Positions 44,901 to 53,747 of a stretch of DNA of 64,000 bases are shown piece by piece. The stretch is taken from positions 45,835-109,834 of the forward strand of contig JAXHSW010000005.1 in assembly GCA_034190295.1 (NCBI GenBank), written 5' to 3'. The notes under the pieces are model-generated. The model was not told where the DNA came from. It was given only the letters and a program-made list of their open reading frames with translations, and searched no databases. The translations under genes were made by a program, and so were the position numbers. Origin of the DNA: Okeania sp034190295. Lineage in GTDB: Bacteria; Cyanobacteriota; Cyanobacteriia; Cyanobacteriales; Microcoleaceae. Every line of letters starts with the position of its first letter. The stretch's first letter is position 1.

Positions 44901-47381
44901 ATCTGCCAAATATGCCTCGCACAAACCTTTGTGCAGCTCGAAAAACAGATTGTATTCACTGTTCCAAGTCTCTGACTCCAGCAATTTAATACCAGTCTCC
45001 AGGTACTCGATCGCCGCTTTGTAGGCCACTGAAGACAGTGCCTTTTTGCCGACTCTGAGGTTAAGTTCTGCCAGTCTCTTCTGCTCGCTTTTCTCCGTGA
45101 GTAAGTTTTGACCAAAGTTTAAATGGTTAACAATGGCAAACAGTGCCTCCTCTTGTTCGACCTCCGAGAAATTCTCAAGGAAATATAATCCAATTCGATA
45201 GTGAACAGTCGGTTTTTGCTCGTCAGGAATTAATGAATAAGCAGCCTGTTGAACGCGGTCATGGAGAAAACGATACTCCACCGTCATGTCTTGGTCTGAT
45301 TCAATCGTTTCAGACTCGCCCTGAAAAAACTTGTAGGTTTCGCTTTCGGGAACGATTAACCCCTCTTGCAGCGCCGACCACAAGTTCGTCGCAACGTCTT
45401 CCCGCCTTTGGTTACAGGCAATGCATAACGTTTCCAAGTCAAAGCGGTTGCCAATGAAGGCCGCCAGCTTCAACAGGTCTTGGGTGCTTTCTGGCAATTT
45501 CTGCAAACGACCGACCATAAATCTTACCACATCATCAGTCAGTGACAGTTGTTGCACTTTGGCTAGGTCGCATTGCCAATAACCGGCTTTTGCGTTCAGA
45601 GTGATGTGGCGGTCCTGGTGCAGTCCCAGCAAAAATTGTGTGGTGAAGAATGGATTTCCCTGGGTTTTTTGATACACTAGCTTGGCTAGCGGTGCGGCAA
45701 TACCCTCGGAACACAAAAGGGTCTCGGCAGTCAGGCGCGTGATTTCGTCTTGACCGAGGGGAGCAAGGGTCAAGGTGTTGATGGGGGTGCCTTGTTTGGC
45801 AATGTCGTTTAATGTCTGGATGAGCGAGTGAGCGGGGGAGACTTCGTTGTCGCGATAAGCTCCTAAAACCAGTAGGTATCCAGACTCTGTTTCGACTTCT
45901 GATGGTTCCATCAGGTGCTTTAACAGGTTTAATGAGGCAGAATCAGCCCACTGCAAGTCGTCTAGAAAAATCGTTAGGGGGTGTTGCGCGCTAGTAAATA
46001 CTTGGACGAATTTTTTAAATAGTAGGTTAAAGCGATTCTGATTCTCGCTGCCCGATAGTTCTGCGACTGGAGGTTGTTTTCCAATAATGTTGACAACTTC
46101 TGGGATGAGACTAATGATGACTTGTCCATTTTCTCCCAGAGCTTCTAATAGCTTCTCTTTCCATATTTCTAATTTGTTGTCAGATTCACCGAGTAGTTGT
46201 CCTATCAGTTGACGAAACGCTTGGACGAATGCGGAGAAGGGAATATTACGGTTAAATTGGTCGAATTTGCCTTTGATGAAGTAGCCGTGCTGGCGGGTAA
46301 TGGGTTTGTGTATCTCGTTGATGACGGCGGTTTTGCCGATGCCGGAAAAACCAGCAACTAGCATCAGTTCTGCTCTTCCTTCTCCCCCCTTACCAAGGGG
46401 GGTCTGGGGGGGATTGGCCACTCGTTCAAAGGCATCGAGTAACGCTTGAACTTCTGTTTCCCTTCCATACAGCTTTTCGGGAATGAGGAAGCGATCGCTC
46501 ACATCCCGCTCTCCCAAATCAAAAGCCTCAATTTTCCCTACCTCCTCCCATTGAGACAGACATTTTTCCAAGTCAAACTTTAATCCTAAAGCACTCTGAT
46601 ACCTATCTTCGGCATTTTTTGCCATTAATTTCATCACGATATCTGACACCACTTCCGGTATTTCTGCCTTTAATGGTGGAGGTTGTTTGGATATATGACA
46701 ATGTACTAATTCCATTGCGTCGCCACTGGTAAATGGTAATTCTCCACTCAATAACTGATATAAACTTACTCCTAGACAATAGAAGTCGCTACGATAGTCT
46801 ATTCCTCGATTCATCCTGCCTGTTTGCTCTGGGGAAATATAGGCTAAAGTTCCTTCTAACACATTGGGTGTTTGAATGGTTTGAGTTTCTTTTGGCAGTA
46901 AGGTAGAAATACTAAAGTCAATAATTTTAATTTGTTTAGTTTCGGGATGAATCAGTATATTTGCTGGTTTAATATCTTTATGAATAATGCGATTTTGGTG
47001 CAATTGATAGATGATTTCTGCTATCTCAATCGCGATGTTTAAAAATAGAGATATGTCTTTGGCCTCACGGGGTGGCAAATTTTGATAATATTCACCCAAA
47101 GAAATGCCACCAAAATCGGGCATAATTAAGGCATAGCCATTTTGATAACTAAAGAGAGCTAATGGCTTGACAATACCTTCAATGGACAGATTGCTAGCAA
47201 TGGTGTATTGGTTGCGAAACTGGACTAATTCATCAAAGGAAGGAAACTGATTGCGCATCAGTTTGATCGCCACTGGTTGAGCATTTGCTTTGGCCACTGC
47301 GCGATAGACGACAGTGCGCTCGCTCTCATGTATTAAGTCGCCGATGTCGTAATCAGTTAAGGGTGTGATAGTTAAGTTCAT
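41907..47381 (-). CDS. Giant Ser/Thr kinase - AAA ATPase - GAF - histidine kinase (paralogue 1)
   Basis: 1,824 residues. Ser/Thr kinase domain about 10-270, with Lys40, IIHKDIKPANIL (Asp136, Asn141) and DFS instead of DFG at 155-157; the Gly loop is poor in Gly. AAA/STAND-type ATPase about 300-560 (Walker A AGFSGIGKTAV; FLDDLQWADSASLNLL). Then a long TPR-like helical region to about 1,330, a GAF domain (about 1,390-1,530), a coiled coil, and a histidine kinase with GIAHEINNPLGFI, N-box NLIANAIDALEE, DNGMGMSES and GVGKGTGLGLSI. Such multi-domain proteins are common in filamentous cyanobacteria and are thought to integrate signals; ligand and output are unknown. A G/C-rich repeat encodes NPPQTPLGKGGEG just before Walker A. 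Confidence 0.9.
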   Translation of the reverse strand: MNLTITPLTDYDIGDLIHESERTVVYRAVAKANAQPVAIKLMRNQFPSFDELVQFRNQYTIASNLSIEGIVKPLALFSYQNGYALIMPDFGGISLGEYYQNLPPREAKDISLFLNIAIEIAEIIYQLHQNRIIHKDIKPANILIHPETKQIKIIDFSISTLLPKETQTIQTPNVLEGTLAYISPEQTGRMNRGIDYRSDFYCLGVSLYQLLSGELPFTSGDAMELVHCHISKQPPPLKAEIPEVVSDIVMKLMAKNAEDRYQSALGLKFDLEKCLSQWEEVGKIEAFDLGERDVSDRFLIPEKLYGRETEVQALLDAFERVANPPQTPLGKGGEGRAELMLVAGFSGIGKTAVINEIHKPITRQHGYFIKGKFDQFNRNIPFSAFVQAFRQLIGQLLGESDNKLEIWKEKLLEALGENGQVIISLIPEVVNIIGKQPPVAELSGSENQNRFNLLFKKFVQVFTSAQHPLTIFLDDLQWADSASLNLLKHLMEPSEVETESGYLLVLGAYRDNEVSPAHSLIQTLNDIAKQGTPINTLTLAPLGQDEITRLTAETLLCSEGIAAPLAKLVYQKTQGNPFFTTQFLLGLHQDRHITLNAKAGYWQCDLAKVQQLSLTDDVVRFMVGRLQKLPESTQDLLKLAAFIGNRFDLETLCIACNQRREDVATNLWSALQEGLIVPESETYKFFQGESETIESDQDMTVEYRFLHDRVQQAAYSLIPDEQKPTVHYRIGLYFLENFSEVEQEEALFAIVNHLNFGQNLLTEKSEQKRLAELNLRVGKKALSSVAYKAAIEYLETGIKLLESETWNSEYNLFFELHKGLCEAYLADAEYGKLEDTIAIALNNISDSVDRIEFYILEIVKFVLEGNCQKSIEVGLIGLNELGIDVDTENLPESIGSEFSMIEQQMENRSISSLLELPTQVDRITAAKIKLLVTLNSPTYILGNFDLSNFVSLKATSLSVKYGNIDESIKAYASYGLFLNVVKAEYQRAYEFGRLALDLSYTLNSKVERCKAGLFLGAALHVWAKPIQGAAQVNYDCFLAGTEAGEVQFSGYNLYCNILNRLFEGEYLSSIAEDINNYWLVAEKSKDVLLLCALAATRIFVQKLCLSPYEYEQSASQLEAEAIIYENKELAKTSVCFHYCLNIHSCYVLESFEESFEYLKKAGTILDAAAGYTTISNYYYYGSLVLLQLYSRRSPQEKVYLLEQVKTKQKQLKAWTESCPENFLHKYLLVEAERHRVLEDKGSAFEMYDRAISGAKENGFTQEEAIANELAAKFYLEWGKEKVAAGYMQEAYYCYARWGAKAKTDHLEATYPQLLTPILQQPKSTLTLKAKTTLTSDRTVRTTSNANTSILDISSAIKASQALSGEIELEVLLSQLMQIVLTNAGADKAALILNNAGTWEVVAQCIEETCQLRLTSLNNVDNLPGSIVRTVQRTQKTIILNHGDKDTHFASDTYLIQQQPKSLFCTPILNQGQLIGILYLENNLSAGAFTQERVEVLNLVCSQAAISIENARLYEQSQNYAKKLEGTVQELQQTQQQLQKSFEDLKQAQLQLVQSEKMASIGQLTAGIAHEINNPLGFISGNLTFADDYIQDLIELLKLYQAELPSPSEKILNKVEDIELDYLIEDLPKNMDLIEQGIKRITEISTSMRIFSRADTVAKVTFNIHEGIDSTLLILKHRLKASVTCPEIEVVKKYGNLPEVNCYPGQLNQVFMNLIANAIDALEESNIGQTFEEIETAQNLIILTTEIDSEKQQIIIRIKDNGMGMSESVKEKVFEHLFTTKGVGKGTGLGLSISRQIVEEKHGGKLTCNSALGEGTEFVIALPLL
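46380..46416. repeat. G/C-rich palindromic repeat inside kinase gene 1
   Basis: CCCCCCTTACCAAGGGGGGT followed by a run of G interrupts the conserved text between the kinase and ATPase domains and encodes PPQTPLGKGGEG. The same kind of insert sits at the same place in the paralogue (52,686-52,756). It is an in-frame repeat insertion in a linker. Confidence 0.75.
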
Positions 47382-47740
47382 GGCCAGTTCATTTCAGTTA
47401 TCAGTTATCAGTTATCAGTACCGACCACTAAATTAGAAGGCTTGAAATACTGAATTGAATATTTTTTTCATCCCCTTAAAAGGGAAGACTTTGGACCTCA
47501 TTTTTTGGTAAAGCAGGAATAAAGATAGAAAAAAATACTGAAAAAATGGTATATATATATTGTAGCTGTATTAGAACAATTTTTGGCTTTAACTTAAGGG
47601 TCATTTCAGTTATCAGTTATCAGTACCGACCACTAAAGTCAGAGGCTTGAAATACTGAACTGAATATTTTTTCATCCCCTTAAAAGGCTATGCTTTATAA
47701 ACATCTTTCTTAACACTAAACTTGACAAAATAGACAAGTT
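47382..47740. repeat. Two MITE-like copies upstream of kinase gene 1
   Basis: Copy one, 47,392-47,513: CATTTCAGTTATCAGTTATC, TACCGACCACTAAA, CATCCCCTTAAAAGGG, then a TTTTTTGGTAAA end. Copy two, 47,603-47,740: the same start, then GGCTATGCTTTATAAACATC and ACAAGTTAT, as in the 6.6-kb copy. Copy one begins within about 10 bases of the kinase start codon. Confidence 0.7.
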
Positions 47741-48100
47741 ATATCATGTCCGGATAAGAGCGATCTGGAAAAAACTTTCTCCTCTTCTTCCCTCTTTTTC
47801 TCTCTTCATTTCCTCTTTTTCTCTCTTCTTCCTTCTTTTTCCTTCTTCTTTATTCCCCTCCAGGGAGGGGCCCGCGGGTGGGTTCTCCACGGTCGGGGTT
47901 ATATCATGTCCGAATAATTAGTGATGAAAAAATTTTCTGTTTCCTATTATCCTCGATCATCCCTTCCGGAGCTGTTGCCTTTCGGAGCTGTTGCCTTTCG
48001 GAGCTGTTGCCTTTCGGAGCTGTTGCCTTCGGGAGCTGTTGCCTTCCGGAGCTGTTGCCTATAATCATTTATTTATAACTATTCAACCGGACATGATATT
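47741..48100. mobile_element. ATATCATGTCCGG-end element(s) with a 16-bp tandem array
   Basis: A lone left end ATATCATGTCCGGATAAG at 47,741 is followed by pyrimidine microsatellites and a diverged 29-bp palindrome (47,855-47,884). A second element with both ends spans 47,899-48,100 (ATATCATGTCCGAATAATTA and ATTCAACCGGACATGATATT). Inside it, 47,967-48,060 holds six copies of a roughly 16-bp unit, GGAGCTGTTGCCTTTC. No gene is present; frames here are made of repeat units. Confidence 0.7.
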
Positions 48101-48236
48101 ATGTGTGAGTATTGGAGTGGCTTTTTTAAGAGAAAGGTGTATTGAAAAATACATTTTTTTGAGAACTGTAGACAAAATTTTTGCCCCCCACACTCCCCAC
48201 CCTCCCCACCCTCCCCACAAGGTTTTCAGGAGTTCC

Positions 48237-51200
48237 TTATAAGGGATAGCTTAAAAGGGGAGGCGCGTGGACCTCATTTTTTGGTAAAATAATGATGAAT
48301 TTTGTGCCTTTGCCCAATGCTGAAATACAATCAATTTTTCCTCCATGTTTTACTTGAATAATTTGCTGGGATATTGCCATTCCTAACCCCGTTCCTTTGC
48401 CTACCCCTTTAGTTGTAAATCCCTGCTCGAATATTCTGGAGCGCACTTGTTCCCTCATTCCTGGACCATTATCGCCAATTTCTACCACCGCCATATTTTT
48501 GTCCGTACTTAATTTCGTACTAACACTAATGCGATTATTATTGGCTTCAATTTCACGGAAAGTTTTACCTTCACTTGCTTCATCTAATGCGTCAATGGCA
48601 TTAGCAATAATATTCATAAATACTTGATTTAACTGCCCTGGATAACACTGGATATTCGGTAAATCTCCATAATCTTTAATGACTTCAATCCCCGGACGAC
48701 GATCGTTAGCTTTGAGGCGATATTTCAAGATTAACAGAGTGCTATCAAGACCATCATGCAAGTTAAACTCGCTTTTATTCTCAGTATCGGTGCGAGAAAA
48801 AGTACGCAAAGAGATGCTAATTTCACCAATGCGCTTAACTCCTGTTTCCATAGACGCAATTGTTTTGGGTAAGTCTTCCATCAGAAAATCTAGTTCCAGT
48901 TCCTCTATTTCATCAGTCAGTTCGGGACTGGGGTCCGGTAGCTCTTCCTGATACCGCTCAATAATGGCAAACAGATCGGCAAGATACTCTTGGATAATAT
49001 TGATATTGCCACCCATAAAACCCAAGGGGTTATTAATTTCATGAGCGACTCCCGCCATCAAATTTCCTAATGTTGCCATTTTTTCTGTTTGTACCAGTTG
49101 CAACTGTGCTTGTTGCAAGTCGGTCAGTGCTTGTTGAGCTTGTTGGTACAATTGGGCATTTTCCAGGGAAATTGCTGCCTGAGAACAAAGCAAATTTAGC
49201 ACTTCCACTCGTTCGTGGGTAAATGCTCCTGTTACTTGATTATTTTCTAGGTAGAGAATGCCAATGAGTTTACCACGATCTATTAAAGGTAGGCATAAAA
49301 TTGATTGAGGTTGATATTTTTGAATATAATCATCGCCAGCATAAGCATTGTCGTTACTAGCGTTATCCAGAACTAAAGACTCTTGGCTGCGTTTGACTTG
49401 GTTGATAATACTCAAAGGTACTGAATTACAGCTTGCCACAGGAATAGGCGTCAGGGTGGAGGTGGAATTTTCTGGGCCAGTAACCAGAGCTGTCAGCATT
49501 AATACTTGGTCAGTAAACAGCATCAATGCCACAGTTTCAGCACCAGCATTTTCTCTGACTACTTGCATTAAATTAGTTATTGCTCCTTCTAAGGATATCT
49601 CTTCTGAGAGGGTACGGGATGCTTTCATTAGAGTAGCTAAATCTAATATTTCTCCATTTCCTGTGGTTGTTTTGGAAATTTTGCCTTGAGTTAAAGTAGC
49701 AAAAGTAGAACTGGAGAATGAGTTAAATTTTTGCCTTTCGAGAATGGGTGTGAGGAGGTGAGGATAGCGTTTTTCTAAATCTTCTACCTTGGCTTTTGCT
49801 CCCCAACGAGCGTAGCAATAGTAAGCCTCTTGCATATATCCAGCAGCTACTTTTTCTTTTCCCGATTCCAGATAAAATTTGGCTGCTAGTTCGTTAGCGA
49901 GAGCTTCTTCTTGGATGTATTTGTTTTCTTTTGCTCCAGAAATAGCTTTGTCATATAGTTCGCTCGCCTGCCATTTTTCTCCTAACACTCGTGCTTTTTC
50001 TGCTTCTACTAAATCGTATTTATGCTGGCAATTCATTGGTGCATGATGTACCCAATCTTTCAACCTTTCTTGATTTTCTGCTATTTGCAGCCATATTTGC
50101 TCTCGTGCTTCCTCGGTAGACTCTGAGTACAACCCTAGTTTAGTTAGGGAATTATAGAGAGAGTAGGGAGGCAATACCGGAGTTCCAGTTAAAGCCGATA
50201 AATACTTTTCAGATTCAGCGCAAATGACTCCTGCTTCAGAATTGCTAAATAAGTAAGCTAAAATCAGCTTATTAAAATACAAATATCCTAAAGCTACATA
50301 GTTGTTACTTTGAAGATAAGTTGGCAGAAATTGGTGTTCGTTATATATTTCTCCATCTAAATTCCAAGGTGCTTGAGATTCCTGTTGCAAATTCATCACA
50401 GCTTGCCAAAAGATATTCAAAAGGTTTAAAGAAGATTGTTGCTGAATTTCTTGCATCTTTAAAGCATAAATTTCCATGTCTTGATTGAGTTCTTTCAGTT
50501 CTTTTCCAGGGATATAGGAAAAGTAGCAGTAGCTGACACCGCCATAACCAGCAAACTCGAAATCGCCTGTCTCCAATCCTTTGAGATAAACTTCTTTAAA
50601 ACCAGGCATGGTGTCGTGCAGATTTTCTTTCCAATGGGAGATACCAGCATTAAAAATGTAAAGTGTTTTTGCTTCCAGACTCCTAACATTCAGTTGAGAT
50701 AAAACTGAAAGAGCAAGCTGTCCAAATTGATAGCCAATTTCGATGTCTTGTAAAATGCCACATTTCATCATACCGTAATTAGCATAGGCAAAAGCAGATA
50801 CTGGGGCGTTACCATGTTTCAGAGAGAGAATAATTTGTTGAATTACTGTGAGCCAACAAAGATTTGGGTTTGTGAAAAAAGTTAGAGCAAATAGACTCGA
50901 TAAAATTTGCACTTTTGCTAGGATATCAGGGTTAGTCATTTGTGGCAGATTAGCTAAATCTGGAATTTCTCGATCTTTAGTGAGGAAAGCGATTTCAGAC
51001 CTACCTTGTTGCAAATCTTCTTCAGTGGGTTCTTCCGGCAAGTTTACTCCCAAATCTTTGAGGGCATTTAAACCAATTGCCACCCCGTCTAACAATCTGT
51101 CTTGGGCGACGCAAGCTTGTATTTTGACTTGATAAATTTTGATTCTTTCCAGAAATGTGTTAGTCTTGTTAAAGAAAATCTCTGAGAGTTTTTCCATAGT

Positions 51201-53747
51201 CTCGAAATCACCATTGAGGTAGGCTAATTCAACTGATTCTTCGTAAAGTTCTAGAGTTAGTTGATAGCAATTTTGCCAACTTTGCGGACCGAGCAAACCG
51301 ATCCCAATTTTTGCATAATTCCAAGCAGGTTGATAAGCTGCAGAATTTTTGGCTCTACGACAAGCAATGAGGTTGTAGCGAGCGATTTCATTTTTCTCTT
51401 TTTCCTGGGTCACAAATTCTATTCCTCCATTGAATTGAGAAACAATATTGAAGATATTCGCTTCAATTTCTGTAGGTTTTGTATGGCTGGCCAACAAGCG
51501 ACCAATTTGCAGATGAGTATAATGTTGACGCTCTTGAGGAATTAGCGAGTAAGCAGCTTGTTGAACTCGGTCATGCAAAAATTTATAGTTAACCAGCTCT
51601 GAAATTCCTGCTGGACTAAACTTTTGCTGTTGCTCCTGACCAAAATAAAACTTATAAACTTCACTTTGAGGTAATATAAATCCCTCCTGCAATGCTCTCC
51701 ACAAAGCTGTGGAAGTTTCCATTTCCGATCGTTGGCAAACAATAGCTAAAGTAGCCAAATCAAACTGATTACCAATACAAGCCGCTAACTTCAGCACTTC
51801 AATTGTTTCTGATGGCAGCTTTTGCAACCGCTCGGCCATAAACTCCACCACATCATCAGTAAGCGCCTTTTCCTTTACCCGAGCAATGTCACACTCCCAA
51901 TGCCTAAGTTCAAAATTAAAACTAATCAATTCATCCCCATACAAACCCAACAGAAACTGAGTCGTAAAAAACGGATTTCCTTTCGTCTTCTGATACACCA
52001 AATCTGTTAAAGGTTTAGCCACCTCTCGATCGCAACTCAGAGTATCTGCCACCAAATGATTAATATTATCCTCAGACAAAGGTGCTAAAGTAATAGTGTT
52101 AATGGTTGCCTCTGCTTGCACCATCTCATCCAGGGTTAACATCAACGGATGGGTAGGAAACACTTCATTATCTCGATATGCTCCGATCGTCAACAAATAG
52201 GAGTTAGAAGCCTCACTCATCAACAGTTTCATCAAATTTAGAGAAGCAGAGTCTGCCCACTGTAAATCATCCAGGAAAATGACTAAAGGATGTTCCTTAG
52301 TGGTGAAAACTTGAATAAACTTGCCAAATAGTAAGTTAAAACGATTCTGAGCCGCACTGCCTGATAATTCTGCCACAGAAGGTTGCTGGCCAATAATTTT
52401 TTCTAACTCCGGAATCACATCAATAATAACTTGCCCATTTTCCCCCACAGCATCAAGTATTTTGTTTTTCCACTCCTCCAGTTGAGCATCGCTCTCACTC
52501 AAAAGTTGCCTCATCAAGTCTCGAAACCCTTGGACAAAAGCAGAGAAAGGAATATTCCGATTAAACTGGTCAAATTTACCTTTAATGAAATACCCGCGCT
52601 GCCGGACAATGGGTTTATGCACTTCATTCACAACAACAGTTTTACCAATGCCAGAAAATCCAGCCACTAGCATCATTTCTGCTCTACCCCCCCCCTTACT
52701 AAGGGTGGTTGGGGGGGATTTTACTCCCTCCTTACTAAGGGCAGTTTGGGGGGGATGAGCTACCCGCTCGAAGGCGTCTAGTAAAGTTTGTACCTCTGCT
52801 TCTCGTCCATAGAGTTTTTCCGGGATGAGGAAGCGATCGCTAATATCCCTACTTCCTAACTCAAAAGACTCTATTTCTCCCTTCTGGTTCCATTCCTGTC
52901 GGCATTTTTCCAAATCATATTTTAAACCCAAAGCACTCTGATACCTATCTTCGGCATTTTTCGCCATCAATTTCATAATAATGTCGATTAGCATTTGAGG
53001 TATTTGTGTTTCACAAACCCGGTTTCTTTCTTCCCTATTCCCTAAGATTGGCATTTTCGCCAGATGACAATGTACCAATTCCATAGGATCGTTGCTCTCA
53101 AATGGTAACGTTCCATTTAACATCTCATAAAACGTTACCCCCAACGAATAAAAGTCACTGCGATAATCTATACCTCGATTCATCCGTCCAGTTTGCTCTG
53201 GAGAAATATAAGCCAAAGTTCCTTCTAACACATTGGGTGTTTGAATAGTTTGAGCTTCTTTTGGCAGTAGAGTAGAAATACTAAAGTCAATAATTTTTAC
53301 TTGTTTAGTTTCGGGATTAATAAGTATATTTGCAGGTTTAATATCTTTATGAATAATTCGGTTTTGGTGTAATTGATAGACAATTTCTGCTATCTCAATC
53401 GCTATATCTAAAAATAGGGATATATCTTTTGTATGAGGTGACAAATTTTGATAATATTCACCCAAAGAAATGTCGCCAACATCTGGCATGATTAGAGCAT
53501 AGCCATTCTGATAACTTAACAGAGCTAATGGCTTGACAATACCTTCAATGGACAGATTGCTAGCAATGGTGTATTGGTTGCGAAACTGGACTAATTCATT
53601 AAAGGCCGGAAATTGATTGCGCATCAGTTTGATCGCCACTGGTTGAGCATCTGCTTTAGCTACTCCGCGATAGACGACAGTGCGCTTGCTCTCATGTATT
53701 AAGGAGCAGATTTCATAATTGCTTAAGGGTGTTCTCGTTAAGTTCAT
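48237..53747 (-). CDS. Giant Ser/Thr kinase - AAA ATPase - GAF - histidine kinase (paralogue 2)
   Basis: 1,836 residues with the same domain order as the neighbouring gene, and nearly the same first 230 residues (VAIKLMRNQFP, IIHKDIKPANIL, DFS for DFG). AAA Walker A AGFSGIGKTVVVNE at about 365; FLDDLQWADSASLNLM; a TPR-like middle; a GAF domain (LCLPLIDRGKLIGILYLENN); then a histidine kinase with GVAHEINNPLGFM, NIIANAIDALDE, DNGPGMREQ and GVGKGTGLGMAIS. Middle regions diverge more than either end. The linker before the ATPase holds two copies of the G/C-rich repeat. The C-terminus NEVHAPPLLSYPL and its stop are read from MITE-like DNA, so the original end (about FIIILPK) was probably extended by a repeat insertion. 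Confidence 0.9.
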   Translation of the reverse strand: MNLTRTPLSNYEICSLIHESKRTVVYRGVAKADAQPVAIKLMRNQFPAFNELVQFRNQYTIASNLSIEGIVKPLALLSYQNGYALIMPDVGDISLGEYYQNLSPHTKDISLFLDIAIEIAEIVYQLHQNRIIHKDIKPANILINPETKQVKIIDFSISTLLPKEAQTIQTPNVLEGTLAYISPEQTGRMNRGIDYRSDFYSLGVTFYEMLNGTLPFESNDPMELVHCHLAKMPILGNREERNRVCETQIPQMLIDIIMKLMAKNAEDRYQSALGLKYDLEKCRQEWNQKGEIESFELGSRDISDRFLIPEKLYGREAEVQTLLDAFERVAHPPQTALSKEGVKSPPTTLSKGGGRAEMMLVAGFSGIGKTVVVNEVHKPIVRQRGYFIKGKFDQFNRNIPFSAFVQGFRDLMRQLLSESDAQLEEWKNKILDAVGENGQVIIDVIPELEKIIGQQPSVAELSGSAAQNRFNLLFGKFIQVFTTKEHPLVIFLDDLQWADSASLNLMKLLMSEASNSYLLTIGAYRDNEVFPTHPLMLTLDEMVQAEATINTITLAPLSEDNINHLVADTLSCDREVAKPLTDLVYQKTKGNPFFTTQFLLGLYGDELISFNFELRHWECDIARVKEKALTDDVVEFMAERLQKLPSETIEVLKLAACIGNQFDLATLAIVCQRSEMETSTALWRALQEGFILPQSEVYKFYFGQEQQQKFSPAGISELVNYKFLHDRVQQAAYSLIPQERQHYTHLQIGRLLASHTKPTEIEANIFNIVSQFNGGIEFVTQEKEKNEIARYNLIACRRAKNSAAYQPAWNYAKIGIGLLGPQSWQNCYQLTLELYEESVELAYLNGDFETMEKLSEIFFNKTNTFLERIKIYQVKIQACVAQDRLLDGVAIGLNALKDLGVNLPEEPTEEDLQQGRSEIAFLTKDREIPDLANLPQMTNPDILAKVQILSSLFALTFFTNPNLCWLTVIQQIILSLKHGNAPVSAFAYANYGMMKCGILQDIEIGYQFGQLALSVLSQLNVRSLEAKTLYIFNAGISHWKENLHDTMPGFKEVYLKGLETGDFEFAGYGGVSYCYFSYIPGKELKELNQDMEIYALKMQEIQQQSSLNLLNIFWQAVMNLQQESQAPWNLDGEIYNEHQFLPTYLQSNNYVALGYLYFNKLILAYLFSNSEAGVICAESEKYLSALTGTPVLPPYSLYNSLTKLGLYSESTEEAREQIWLQIAENQERLKDWVHHAPMNCQHKYDLVEAEKARVLGEKWQASELYDKAISGAKENKYIQEEALANELAAKFYLESGKEKVAAGYMQEAYYCYARWGAKAKVEDLEKRYPHLLTPILERQKFNSFSSSTFATLTQGKISKTTTGNGEILDLATLMKASRTLSEEISLEGAITNLMQVVRENAGAETVALMLFTDQVLMLTALVTGPENSTSTLTPIPVASCNSVPLSIINQVKRSQESLVLDNASNDNAYAGDDYIQKYQPQSILCLPLIDRGKLIGILYLENNQVTGAFTHERVEVLNLLCSQAAISLENAQLYQQAQQALTDLQQAQLQLVQTEKMATLGNLMAGVAHEINNPLGFMGGNINIIQEYLADLFAIIERYQEELPDPSPELTDEIEELELDFLMEDLPKTIASMETGVKRIGEISISLRTFSRTDTENKSEFNLHDGLDSTLLILKYRLKANDRRPGIEVIKDYGDLPNIQCYPGQLNQVFMNIIANAIDALDEASEGKTFREIEANNNRISVSTKLSTDKNMAVVEIGDNGPGMREQVRSRIFEQGFTTKGVGKGTGLGMAISQQIIQVKHGGKIDCISALGKGTKFIIILPKNEVHAPPLLSYPL
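52686..52756. repeat. Doubled G/C-rich palindromic repeat inside kinase gene 2
   Basis: Two tandem related units, each with a C run, TTACTAAGGG and a G run. The first C run is nine bases long (52,687-52,695) and there are two runs of seven G. It encodes PPQTALSKEGVKSPPTTLSK between kinase and ATPase domains. Such runs are prone to slippage. Confidence 0.75.

Noticed and set aside
47878..48242. Two small frames over the 16-bp array
   Set aside because: Translations such as GAVAFRSCCL are only the tandem repeat read as protein.
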